Under the pieces are notes generated by a model. That model was not told where the DNA came from and made no database searches. It was given only the letters and a program-made list of their open reading frames with translations. A program made the translations under genes and the position numbers. Shown in pieces: positions 52,911-59,939 of a stretch of 64,000 bases of DNA. The stretch's first letter is position 1, and each line of letters opens with the position of its first letter. The stretch is from the NCBI RefSeq assembly GCF_023276435.1, contig NZ_JALLPO010000036.1:43327-107326 (forward strand). Direction: 5' to 3'. Source of the stretch: Sphaerisporangium perillae (GTDB taxonomy: Bacteria; Actinomycetota; Actinomycetes; Streptosporangiales; Streptosporangiaceae).

Positions 52911-54284
52911 GTGGGAAAAAGCACGATCGTCGGCATGGAACGCATCCTCCTCACCCTCGCCTCCGCCGTCCTGATGCACTTCGGCACCGGTCTCCACCCC
53001 GTCTGGTGGCTCACCTGGCTCGCGCCGCTGCCCGTCCTGTTCCTGGCTCGCCGGGCGGGCACGGGTACGGCTTTCGCCGCCGGGACGCTCGTCTGGCTCG
53101 CCGGCCAGGCGCAGATGTGGCCGTACTTCACCCGGACCCTCGAGATGCCGCCCGCGCTGGCCGCCGCCCTCATCGCCGGCCCCGCGCTCTGCTACGGCCT
53201 GGGCATGCTGCTCTTCCGCACCTTGCTCGTGCGCGGAAGGCCGCTCCTGGCGGCGGCAGCCGTACCGGCCGTCTGGGTCACCACCGAGTACGTCATGAAC
53301 CTCGCCGGACCGCACGGGGCCTGGTGGAGCCTGGCGTACACGCAGGCCGATTTCCTGCCCGTGCTGCAGACCGCCTCCGTCACCGGGGTCTGGGGCATCA
53401 CCTTCCTCCTGCTGTTCGTGCCCGCCTCGATCGCGGTCCTGCGGCCACGCGCGGCGCTGGTCTCGGGCGTGCTGGTCGCGCTCACGCTCGGCCATGGTTT
53501 CGTACGGCTCGCGACGCCCGCCGACACCGGAGGACGGAAGGTCGCGCTGGTCGCGACGGACAACTCCGAGGATCTTGTCCGCCGGTACGGCGAGGCCATT
53601 GACACTGCGGTGGCTCGCGGTGCGGAGATCGTGGTGCTGCCCGAGAAGGTTTTCAAGACCGCCGACCTGCCGTTCGCTCGCCCGGGCGTGGAGGTCGTCG
53701 CGGGGATCGCCATGGAGACCAACAGCGCGGTGAGCTACCCCTCCGGCGTGCGCTACGACAAGCACCACATGATCCCCGGGGTGGAGCGCAAGTTCCGGCC
53801 CGGCACCAGCTTGGCCTTCCTCGACGGCAATCGGCTCGGCCTCATCATCTGCAAGGACCTCGACTTCCCCGGCCTGGTCAGGGAGTACGGCAAGGCCGGC
53901 GTCGCCGCCCTGCTCGCGCCCGCCTGGGACTTCGACGAGGACGCGTGGCTGCACAGCCGCATGGCGGTGGTGCGCGGCGTAGAGAACGGCGTGGCGGTGG
54001 CCCGTGCCGCACGCGAGGGATGGCTGACAGTCAGCGACAACCGCGGCCGGATCGTGACCGAGCGCTACAGCGACAGAACGGGCATGACCACGGTCACGGC
54101 CACCCTGCCTCGGGAGGGCTCGCCCACCCTCTACATCGCCCTGGGCGACTGGGTCGCGTGGGCCTCGGCCGGATTGCTGCTGCTCACGCTCGGTGCGCTG
54201 GCCCGTACGAAGACTTCCAACTCGGTGAGCGAGAGCCCGACAGGCGGGACCACAGTGGACGCCCCACCTACGTCCGGTGCCTAA
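52911..54284 (+). CDS. Lnt-like apolipoprotein N-acyltransferase / nitrilase-fold membrane protein
   Basis: Up to 457 residues (GTG 52911; ATG 52935 is equally likely). About six membrane helices (residues 10-200) are followed by a nitrilase domain facing outside. The triad is Glu in IVVLPEKVFK, Lys near GVERKF, and Cys in LGLIICKDLDFPGLVREYGK. In Lnt the Cys is usually followed by Tyr-Glu; here it is Lys-Asp. A last membrane helix follows (WVAWASAGLLLLTLGALART). Probably transfers an acyl chain to lipoproteins or amines; several such paralogues exist in actinomycetes. Confidence 0.85.
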   Translation: MGKSTIVGMERILLTLASAVLMHFGTGLHPVWWLTWLAPLPVLFLARRAGTGTAFAAGTLVWLAGQAQMWPYFTRTLEMPPALAAALIAGPALCYGLGMLLFRTLLVRGRPLLAAAAVPAVWVTTEYVMNLAGPHGAWWSLAYTQADFLPVLQTASVTGVWGITFLLLFVPASIAVLRPRAALVSGVLVALTLGHGFVRLATPADTGGRKVALVATDNSEDLVRRYGEAIDTAVARGAEIVVLPEKVFKTADLPFARPGVEVVAGIAMETNSAVSYPSGVRYDKHHMIPGVERKFRPGTSLAFLDGNRLGLIICKDLDFPGLVREYGKAGVAALLAPAWDFDEDAWLHSRMAVVRGVENGVAVARAAREGWLTVSDNRGRIVTERYSDRTGMTTVTATLPREGSPTLYIALGDWVAWASAGLLLLTLGALARTKTSNSVSESPTGGTTVDAPPTSGA

Positions 54285-54426
54285 CCGTGGTGGAAGGCCA
54301 GGGCCCGTGGTATCGGCTCGTCACAGGCGGGCGGCTCCCCCAGACCGCCCTCACTCCCATGCCAGGGTTTCCTGAACCTGACATCCCGACCTGCCGAGGA
54401 AGCGGTTGTCGTCAAAGCCAAACAAG

Positions 54427-54459
54427 AACGCCCCGAGCGAGATCCGCTCGGGGCGTTTT
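54427..54459. terminator. Terminator hairpin next to the tRNA-Phe fragment
   Basis: AACGCCCCGAGCG-AGATC-CGCTCGGGGCGTT with TT following; on the minus strand GTTCTTG follows. A 13-bp perfect stem. It lies at the 3' side of the minus-strand tRNA-Phe fragment and could serve both strands. Confidence 0.85.
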
Positions 54460-54474
54460 GGCTGTTCAGGTGAT

Positions 54475-54518
54475 GTGGTCAGGGGCGGGGTCGAACCGCC
54501 GACCTTCCGCTTTTCAGG
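54475..54518 (-). repeat. Attachment-type copy of the 3' half of tRNA-Phe (left)
   Basis: On the minus strand CTGAAAAGCGGAAGGTCGG leads into the T-arm GCGGTTCGACCCCGC and the acceptor end. The anticodon loop CTGAAAA gives anticodon GAA (Phe). Homology to tRNA-Phe stops inside the anticodon arm, and there is no 5' half. It is identical over 44 bp to 59043-59086, so it is an integration-site duplication and not a functional gene. Confidence 0.85.
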
Positions 54519-54695
54519 AGTAGGCACCATGATCGCTCACCTAGGTGTTCCGGCCTCACCAGCACTCCGGGTGATTGCTGAAGTGTGGGTGCATGGGCTG
54601 GTGTGAGCTCGGACGATTCGATCGAGGTCTGAGGCTTTGACCTGCGGGCGCGGCGTCCGTGGACGTTCGCTCAGTTCCGCCCTCGTTCACCCTCT

Positions 54696-54716
54696 TGGCT
54701 GTACCCGTGGCTGTAC
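54696..54716. repeat. Tandem TGGCTGTAC pair, 12-bp period
   Basis: TGGCTGTAC at 54696-54704 and 54708-54716, separated by CCG. Part of a set of similar pairs at 55193, 55804, 56230, 56981, 57265, 58975 and 61096. Candidate integrase arm-type site. Confidence 0.6.
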
Positions 54717-54757
54717 AGCCAAGACACTCGTTCAGCCATTTCAACTAACGTGAGCCC

Positions 54758-55159
54758 ATGAATAGAGAGCGTCGACTTTGGTGGGCCATGGCGCTGCAAG
54801 CACTTGGGCTGGTAATCGTGCTGAGCGGTTGCTCGCAGCCCGTCTCGTGCGGGCCTTGCCCTGGGTACGGGTTCTATGCTGACGTCCCTCTCGCGCTGGC
54901 AAGCCGCGCTCACGCCCTCGATGTATGCCCAACAGGGCATCCATGCGCGACACAGGTATGGGGCGACCCCAAAACCGGTGTCGCAGAATACAAGGGCGAG
55001 CGAGCAATGTTGGGAATCAGCGCTCCCCGCTATGACGGCACCATAGATTTGGTACTCAGGGATAAATCAGGCGATGTTATTGGACGTGGAACAGTCTTAT
55101 ACCAGGAAGGCGATCACAGCACATGCGAGTGCCGAACGACCCACGTCCGGGTCGAATAG
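54758..55159 (+). CDS. Small lipoprotein of unknown function
   Basis: 133 residues from ATG 54758. The signal peptide ends in a lipobox (LVIVLSGC, Cys near residue 25), followed by a Cys-rich beginning (CSQPVSCGPCPGYGFY) and a beta-type C-terminal part (GTIDLVLRDKSGDVIGRGTV). Lipid-anchored on the outer face of the membrane. GC content is visibly lower than in core genes of the window, as expected for island DNA. No family recognised. Confidence 0.7.
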   Translation: MNRERRLWWAMALQALGLVIVLSGCSQPVSCGPCPGYGFYADVPLALASRAHALDVCPTGHPCATQVWGDPKTGVAEYKGERAMLGISAPRYDGTIDLVLRDKSGDVIGRGTVLYQEGDHSTCECRTTHVRVE

Positions 55160-55192
55160 AGGGTTCGCCCTAACGCACCTTGCCTATCCTAA

Positions 55193-55211
55193 CGGGCACG
55201 CAACGGGCACG
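55193..55211. repeat. Tandem CGGGCACG pair, 11-bp period
   Basis: CGGGCACG at 55193-55200 and 55204-55211. The same pair recurs at 55804 and, with one change in the spacer, at 56981. Confidence 0.6.
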
Positions 55212-55230
55212 CCGAGCACCGAGCGTCGAA

Positions 55231-55684
55231 ATGATGAAGCGGGTTGCAGTCGACACCTGGCAAGGTTTGCGTGTGGACGCACAGATAGAGCTGGCCGAGC
55301 TGGAGGATCGTTGGCTTCTGCCCTACCGGGGGATGCAGGTGATTCACGTTCGGGTGAGTTATCAATTGACGCTGCTCCTGGACAGCGGTGCTCACGTGGA
55401 CATAGAGGCAGAGGCGATGCTCAGCCACGGTCCACTGAGCGCTCCAGACGCGACGATGGCTCGGCTCGTCCCCGAGCGCCAGGAAGTAGCGCCGGCTCTG
55501 GCTCTCTTCGGCGTAACGGTTCTCATCGGTCGCCTTCAAGTCCGGTGCGCTGCGGTTGGTCTTCGACACCGGGGCACATCTGAGCGTGAAACCTGATCAT
55601 CAGTACGAGGCGTGGAGCGCACACGGTCCGGGCGCTCTGCTCCTCGTTTCCCTGCCGGGCGGTGATCTCGCGGTTTGGCGATGA
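55231..55684 (+). pseudogene. DUF6188-like protein gene, frameshifted
   Basis: The first frame (ATG 55231) reads GMQVIHVRVSYQLTLLLDSG, then VDIEAEAMLSHGPL and RLVPERQEVAPALALFGVTV. At about 55525-55530 homology continues in another frame: FKSGALRLVFDTGAHLSVKP, then YEAWSAHGPGALLLVSLPGG and DLAVWR, ending at 55684. The joined protein is a full small beta-barrel-like actinobacterial protein that I believe is DUF6188. A single frameshift separates the halves, so it is recently broken or a sequencing error. Confidence 0.65.
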
Positions 55685-55803
55685 CCAGAGACACCAGTTT
55701 GGAAGATTTCGGCTCACGATCACCTGACCTGCTGCGCCGCTGGTCAGAGACCGTGTGCCTCTGCCAGCGACTCCCCGTGATTCCCCCTTGATCACCGCCT
55801 GAT

Positions 55804-55822
55804 CGGGCACGCAACGGGCACG
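55804..55822. repeat. Tandem CGGGCACG pair, 11-bp period (second copy)
   Basis: CGGGCACG at 55804-55811 and 55815-55822, directly before the integrase fragment. The ~35 bp in front (GACTCCCCG and TTCCCCCTTG blocks) is also similar to the sequence before the 56981 pair. Confidence 0.6.
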
Positions 55823-56230
55823 ATCGGTATCCCTGCGGCCATCGTTCCCGCGCTGACGGATCACCTTCGTGACTTCGTCGCGGACGATCAGGACGCCTTT
55901 GTCTTCCTCGGCGTTCGGGGCGGCTTCCTGCGGGGTGGCAACTTCCGTCGTGAGGCCAAGTGGGCGGACGCGCTCAAGGAGATGGGTCTCAAGGGTCTGC
56001 ACTTCCACGACCTTCGACACACGGGCAATACGCTCGCCGCGCAGTCAGGGGCGAGCCTCGCGGACCTCAAGGCACGGATGGGACATGACAGCGACCGGGC
56101 CGCGCTGATCTACCAGCACGCCACGGGCGATGCTGACCAGAAGATCGCGGATACCCTGAGCGCGCGCGTGGAAGCGGAAAGGAAGGATGGCGATGATGGC
56201 TTGGCCGGCGCGCTGGTCCCGGCGGGCTGA
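55823..56230 (+). pseudogene. Tyrosine integrase, C-terminal part
   Basis: The frame reads IPAAIVPALTDHLRDFVADD, then GLKGLHFHDLRHTGNTLAAQ, LADLKARMGHDSDRAALIYQ and HATGDADQKIADTLSARVEA. The catalytic H-x-x-R, the GHxS-like box and the Tyr in ALIYQHAT are all present. The first catalytic Arg and the entire N-terminal half are missing. It ends just before a helical-phase repeat pair, a terminator, and a tmRNA/tRNA 3' end, exactly the order int-att expected of an integrated element. Confidence 0.8.
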
Positions 56231-56248
56231 TGGCACGTTAATGGCACG
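56230..56248. repeat. Tandem ATGGCACG pair, 11-bp period
   Basis: ATGGCACG at 56230-56237 and 56241-56248, starting at the last base of the integrase stop codon and 40 bp before the tmRNA/tRNA 3' end. Candidate arm-type site. Confidence 0.6.
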
Positions 56249-56285
56249 AACGCCACTTTCCCTGATGCGGGAAGCGGCGTTTTTG
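56249..56285 (+). terminator. Terminator after the integrase fragment
   Basis: AACGCC-actTTCCC-tgatg-cGGGAA-gc-GGCGTT followed by TTTT on the plus strand. A good intrinsic terminator between the integrase fragment and the att site. Confidence 0.8.
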
Positions 56286-56286
56286 C

Positions 56287-56316
56287 TGGTGGAGCCTAGG
56301 GGATTCGAACCCCTGA
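56287..56316 (-). repeat. 3' end of a tmRNA or tRNA (T-arm, acceptor, CCA): att-site remnant
   Basis: Minus strand: AGGGGTTCGAATCCCCT (T-arm), AGGCTCC (acceptor 3' strand), A, CCA. The sequence upstream on that strand does not fold into a D-arm and anticodon arm, so only the 3' end is present. TAGGCTCCACCA resembles tmRNA (ssrA) ends, a well-known integration target. The identity (tmRNA versus tRNA) is uncertain. Confidence 0.65.
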
Positions 56317-56454
56317 CTGGGCGCACACACTACCCCTTGTGCTGATGCCAGCGCTCAGCGGGCGGCTACGCTATGGCCTGCGGCCCCCGCACGATCTTCG
56401 TTTGTCGGCACACGTACACGTTGCCCCCCGCGTCCCGTCTGCCGTCGATCAGGC

Positions 56455-56646
56455 ATGCTAGGCGACATGCCCAGCGCCGACCTCCCTAGTCCGCTTCCGC
56501 ATTTCTTCGATTGCGGCTGTCCCGATATCTACTTCTGTCCGACCTCACAGGAGGTGGAGTGTCCCCGGCACAGCGGGTTCACGGTGTGCTGCGATGCGGT
56601 CGACCGGCACATACCCGCGCGGACGCGCACACCTGCCCCTGACTGA
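56455..56646 (+). CDS. Small cysteine-rich protein
   Basis: About 59-63 residues (ATG 56467 or an upstream start). PHFFDCGCPDIYFCPTSQEV then ECPRHSGFTVCCDAVDRHIP contains six cysteines and two histidines in a zinc-ribbon-like pattern (CxC..C..C..H..CC). I recall similar small proteins among the cargo of actinomycete integrative elements, but assign no role. Confidence 0.55.
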   Translation: MLGDMPSADLPSPLPHFFDCGCPDIYFCPTSQEVECPRHSGFTVCCDAVDRHIPARTRTPAPD

Positions 56647-56980
56647 TTGCCCCGTATGCCTCGACCCACCGCGAAGCGGCAGCGGGCCGGGGACGGCGGG
56701 GCAAGCCCGTCTTGGCGTGTACCTGTTCCCGGTGAGCTTCCTCGCCCGCTGGTTGCCCTACCGGCACAGACGGGCTAGCGCCGGAGGAGCCGGTCTGCTG
56801 GGCTCCGCCTGGGTCGTGGCAGGCGGGGTGATCAGGCTTCCACCTCAGCAGGCTACGGCCTCCCGCTCTTGCGCGGGCGATCACCCCCCGCCGATCTTGG
56901 CTCACCTGCGGCAACGCAGCTCACAGCGCTGACCTCGTTCCCCGCGACTCCCCGCTGTTCCCCCTTGTTCCCCGCCCCAT

Positions 56981-56999
56981 CGGGCACGCCACGGGCACG
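56981..56999. repeat. Tandem CGGGCACG pair, 11-bp period (third copy)
   Basis: CGGGCACG at 56981-56988 and 56992-56999. The preceding ~40 bp are similar to the sequence before 55804. Confidence 0.6.
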
Positions 57000-57264
57000 G
57001 CGGTACCCTCATCAAGGACAGTCTCCGGCATTGCGCCGCCCCTCCCCGCAGGGGTACGGCTTGGTCCGCCAGGCCGTAGGCGCTCGGGCACGACATCGGG
57101 AGGCTGGATAGCACCGGAGACCGTCCTCACTCCTGCGTAACAGGGAGCCAGCCGACTCGGAAAGCTGCGGATTAAAAGAAGACGCCTCGATCAAGGACTG
57201 CGGCTCTGACCTGGGTGTTCGGTGTCCGTGGATGTTCGCTGAGTTCCGCCGATGTTCGCCGGCT

Positions 57265-57285
57265 TGGCTGTACTCGTGGCTGTAC
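57265..57285. repeat. Tandem TGGCTGTAC pair, 12-bp period (second copy)
   Basis: TGGCTGTAC at 57265-57273 and 57277-57285, inside the diverged ~105-bp repeat of 54619-54722. Confidence 0.6.
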
Positions 57286-57362
57286 CAGCCTGTCCTGGCA
57301 GCGGGCCTGCTCCGGCGCCTACAACCGAACCCAGGTCGGGTTGCGGGCAGTAGGCTTCGCCG

Positions 57363-57974
57363 ATGACCGAATCCATGCCGCCCGGCGGCGCGGCGCTCGA
57401 TGCAGACGGGCTGATGAGAAGATCGGGATGCTTCGAAATAGCAAACACAGTACTCGCAAGATTGCCGGAACCGCTGCACGCCCTTGCGCTGAAGCACCGT
57501 GAGCTGCTGAAGTTCGCGGTGGTGGGTGGAACAGCGTTCCTGGTGGACAACACGGTGTTCTATGGGCTGAAGCTGACCATTCTGGAACCGAAGCCGGTGA
57601 CCGCGAAGGTCATCGCGGTGCTCGTGGCGACAATCGTGTCCTACGTGCTGAACCGTGAATGGTCGTTCCGGACCAGAGGCGGTCGCGAGCGCCATCACGA
57701 GGCTGCGCTGTTCTTCCTGATCAGCGGCGTCGGTCTGGTGCTCAGCTCCGTGCCGCTATGGATCTCCCGGTACGTGTTCCTACTGGAGACCCCGGACGTG
57801 AGCCTGGTCACCCAGGAGATCGCCGACTTCATGAGCGCGCAGGTCATTGGCACGCTGATCGCCATGGTCTTCCGTTTCTGGGCGTTCCGGAAGTGGGTCT
57901 TCCCCGACGAGGAGGTTCACCCTGGCCGCGTGCGGCTGGCTCCAGCTCCCAAGCCCAAGGACGAGGCGGCCTGA
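57363..57974 (+). CDS. GtrA-family membrane protein
   Basis: 203 residues with four membrane helices: LLKFAVVGGTAFLVDNTVFY, KVIAVLVATIVSYVLNREWS, FFLISGVGLVLSSVPLWISR, and FMSAQVIGTLIAMVFRFWAF. The KFxVVGGxxFxxDxxVFxxL start and the RxWVF end are GtrA hallmarks. Family members flip or help transfer lipid-linked sugars used in cell-wall or teichoic/arabinan decoration. No glycosyltransferase is adjacent, so here it is probably island cargo. ATG 57363. Confidence 0.92.
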   Translation: MTESMPPGGAALDADGLMRRSGCFEIANTVLARLPEPLHALALKHRELLKFAVVGGTAFLVDNTVFYGLKLTILEPKPVTAKVIAVLVATIVSYVLNREWSFRTRGGRERHHEAALFFLISGVGLVLSSVPLWISRYVFLLETPDVSLVTQEIADFMSAQVIGTLIAMVFRFWAFRKWVFPDEEVHPGRVRLAPAPKPKDEAA

Positions 57975-58502
57975 TCCGACCCTCCACTCGCCGGGTAGCC
58001 GCGGTGCATTGCTGCATCGAGGCTCCCTCACCTTGTCATTCAACCAAGGAATAACTCGGTCACGACCCTGTCGGCCCAGGCATGCGACCGGACAGTCGGG
58101 CGGCGGGTGGACTGTCTCGGATTTCATGTCACTGGAAGCCCGCTGGGCGGACGCCTGGCGCCACCTTTCGCAGCCGGAATGATCTACGGGCCAGTCAGCA
58201 GCAACTGCTCGGCGGCGATCAGCCACCGTGAACGGTGAGCCAGGGTGAGGAACGAACCCTGGATCGTCGATCGCCCCCAAGCACGTACCGTGGCCAGCCA
58301 TGCGGTGGCGATCGTAGGGCTGCATCTGTGCGGCGGTACGGCAACCCCGGTCGGTGCGTTCGGTTGGTATGGCGGGTCGGCGTGCGGTGGCCGGCCCGGT
58401 GTCCCGCCGCCGTTCGGGACCGGCCCCCAGGCCGCACGCCCGGACAGCGGGCGGGCGGAGGGCCGGAGGTACGGAGGTACGGCGGCGCGCCGCGCCGCCG
58501 CT
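57975..58502. other. Gene-free stretch
   Basis: About 530 bp with no supported gene. From about 58370 to 58500 the DNA is extremely G/C-rich and partly repetitive (GGAGGTACGGAGGTACGG), and then joins abruptly to the integrase fragment, marking a probable junction. Confidence 0.45.
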
Positions 58503-58971
58503 TGATACGGGCACGCTGCGGGTCGAGCAGACCTTACAGCGGGTCGCCGGCGAACTTCGGATCAACGTCCCCAAGACCCGGCGCTCGAAGCGAGTCGTGC
58601 CCCTGCCCGACTTCTGCATCACTGCGCTGGAGGAGCGACAGAAGATCCAGGCGGAGGAGCGGGCAGAGGCGGGCTCGGAGTGGGAAGACACGGGACTGAT
58701 CTTTACTACCTCGTCGGGCAGGCCGATCGATCCGCGAAACCTCCTGCGCCACTTCTACGCGGTGCGGAAGCGGGCCGGGCTGGAGGCGTACCGGTTTCAC
58801 GACATCCGGCACACGGCCGTCTCACTCCTCCTCGACCTGGGCGTTCCTCCGCACGTGGTTCGCGAGATCGTCGGGCACAGCGCCATAGAGGTCACAATGG
58901 ACGTGTACGCGCACGCGTCATTGGAAGAGAAGACGAAGGCGCTCAAGCGACTTGGAAAAGAGATCGCTTAA
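58503..58971 (+). pseudogene. Tyrosine integrase, C-terminal catalytic part
   Basis: Homology starts LDTGTLRVEQTLQRVAGELR then NVPKTRRSKRVVPLPDFCIT. The catalytic boxes follow: AYRFHDIRHTAVSLLLDLGV (H-x-x-R), VVREIVGHSAIEVTMDVYAH (GHS and Tyr). The first catalytic Arg and DNA-arm domains are missing, replaced by G/C-rich filler. It ends 72 bp before the right tRNA-Phe fragment, the expected position for the integrase of an element inserted there. It would not be active. Confidence 0.85.
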
Positions 58972-58974
58972 CGG

Positions 58975-58995
58975 GTTGATGTACCCGTTGATGTA
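58975..58995. repeat. Tandem GTTGATGTA pair, 12-bp period
   Basis: GTTGATGTA at 58975-58983 and 58987-58995, between the integrase stop and the tRNA-Phe fragment. Candidate arm-type site. Confidence 0.65.
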
Positions 58996-59029
58996 AAAAC
59001 CCCGAACCGTGATCATGGTTCGGAGTTTT
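58995..59029. terminator. Terminator hairpin before the right tRNA-Phe fragment
   Basis: AAAAC-c-CCGAACC-gtgatcat-GGTTCGG-a-GTTTT: symmetric hairpin with A-run and T-run, usable in both directions, between the integrase fragment and the tRNA-Phe copy. Confidence 0.8.
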
Positions 59030-59042
59030 CGCTGGTCTAAAG

Positions 59043-59095
59043 GTGGTCAGGGGCGGGGTCGAACCGCCGACCTTCCGCTTTTCAGGCGGAACAAC
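59043..59095 (-). repeat. Attachment-type copy of the 3' half of tRNA-Phe (right)
   Basis: The minus strand has TCCGC-CTGAAAA-GCGGA (complete anticodon arm, anticodon GAA), then the T-arm and acceptor end. The 44 bp 59043-59086 are identical to 54475-54518. Beyond 59095 the sequence no longer fits a D-arm, so this copy is also incomplete. It marks the right end of the 4.6-kb interval and the left end of whatever follows. Confidence 0.85.
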
Positions 59096-59176
59096 CACCC
59101 TGCTCCCCTGCCTGAGACCGAGGTCAGAGGGTGGTGCACGGCTGCGGCCCGATGCCGCTGGTGGCCGACGTTGCTG

Positions 59177-59857
59177 TCACCGCTGCTGTCGCGGCGAGCC
59201 GCCGCCCTCGTTCCCTACCTGCAAGATCTCGACAGCTTGGAGTACGTCCGTGACCACGTGGTCGGCCTGGTGATCGACACCGGGCCAGGTGCCCCGGTCG
59301 ATCCAGATCGTCCGAAGACCCGCAGCGCGTCCGCCGGCGATGTCGGCGGTGAGGTTGTCGCCGATCACCCACCCGCCCCCGGTGAGAGTCATGCCGCAGC
59401 GCTTGGCCGCGATCTCGAACAGGGCGACATCGGGCTTGCGGACTCCTTCGACTCCCGACAGGGCGTAGGCGTCTACGGCTTTGGCCAACCCGGTCTGCTG
59501 GATCTTCCCGAGCTGGTTGTCCGCCATCCCGTTGGTCACGATCGCCACGCGCCACCCGGTCGCCCGTAGCCGGGCCAGGCCGTCCAGGACTTCGGGCTGA
59601 CAGCGCACGAGGTGGGGCATGCGTCTCCGGTAGCGGCTCCACAGCTCCTCAACCGACTCCGGCAGCGTGAAGCGCTCACGGACCGTGGCGAAGAACACCT
59701 CTCGGTGAGGAAAGCCCTCCCGGTCAAGAGCGATCAGCCAGTCAACCGCTTCAGCCCCCAGGTCATGCTCGCCGGCGAACTCCGCGACCCACACCCGGAA
59801 CGCCTCGTCAAGGTTCACAAGAGTGTTGTCCAGGTCAAAGAGCGCAAGCCGTTGCAC
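59177..59857 (-). CDS. HAD-superfamily hydrolase
   Basis: 226 residues. Motif I is LALFDLDNTLVNLDEAFRVW (nucleophile Asp at residue 8). Motif II is WRVAIVTNGMADNQLGKIQQ, motif III Lys in VRKPDVALFEIAAKRCG and motif IV GGWVIGDNLTADIAGGRAAG. Cap domain type C1. It is a phosphatase of the pyrimidine-nucleotidase/epoxide-like group; the substrate cannot be read from sequence. Divergent from the 59940 gene, 80 bp away. Confidence 0.92.
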   Translation of the reverse strand: MQRLALFDLDNTLVNLDEAFRVWVAEFAGEHDLGAEAVDWLIALDREGFPHREVFFATVRERFTLPESVEELWSRYRRRMPHLVRCQPEVLDGLARLRATGWRVAIVTNGMADNQLGKIQQTGLAKAVDAYALSGVEGVRKPDVALFEIAAKRCGMTLTGGGWVIGDNLTADIAGGRAAGLRTIWIDRGTWPGVDHQADHVVTDVLQAVEILQVGNEGGGSPRQQR

Positions 59858-59939
59858 AGAGCGATCCTATGAGGCTGTACGTCCAAGACTGCGGCCCCTC
59901 AGGTGTGCGATCATGGGGCCATGACGACCAGAAAGGCTC

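Larger units (their letters stand above)
56647..57362. other. Gene-free stretch with integration-type repeats
   Basis: No convincing gene. It holds the CGGGCACG pair (56981) and the TGGCTGTAC pair (57265). The ~105 bp at 57188-57293 are a diverged copy of 54619-54722, sharing GTCCGTGGA-GTTCGCT-AGTTCCGCC and the TGGCTGTAC pair. It looks like non-coding DNA left from integrated elements. Confidence 0.5.

Noticed and set aside
54475..54560. tRNA-Phe gene
   Set aside because: Only the 3' half with the T-arm and part of the anticodon arm is present; no D-arm or 5' acceptor strand follows. Same for 59043.
56287..56400. Complete tRNA on the minus strand with a long variable arm
   Set aside because: The sequence upstream of the T-arm does not pair into anticodon or D-arms and no 5' strand complementary to AGGCTCC is found.
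57165..57182. Second tRNA-Lys fragment (GCGGATTAAAAG)
   Set aside because: Only about 10 bp match the anticodon region; without a T-arm this is not distinguishable from chance.
58245..58505. Small protein just before the integrase fragment
   Set aside because: Composition is driven by G/C-rich repeats; no start signal and no resemblance to any family.
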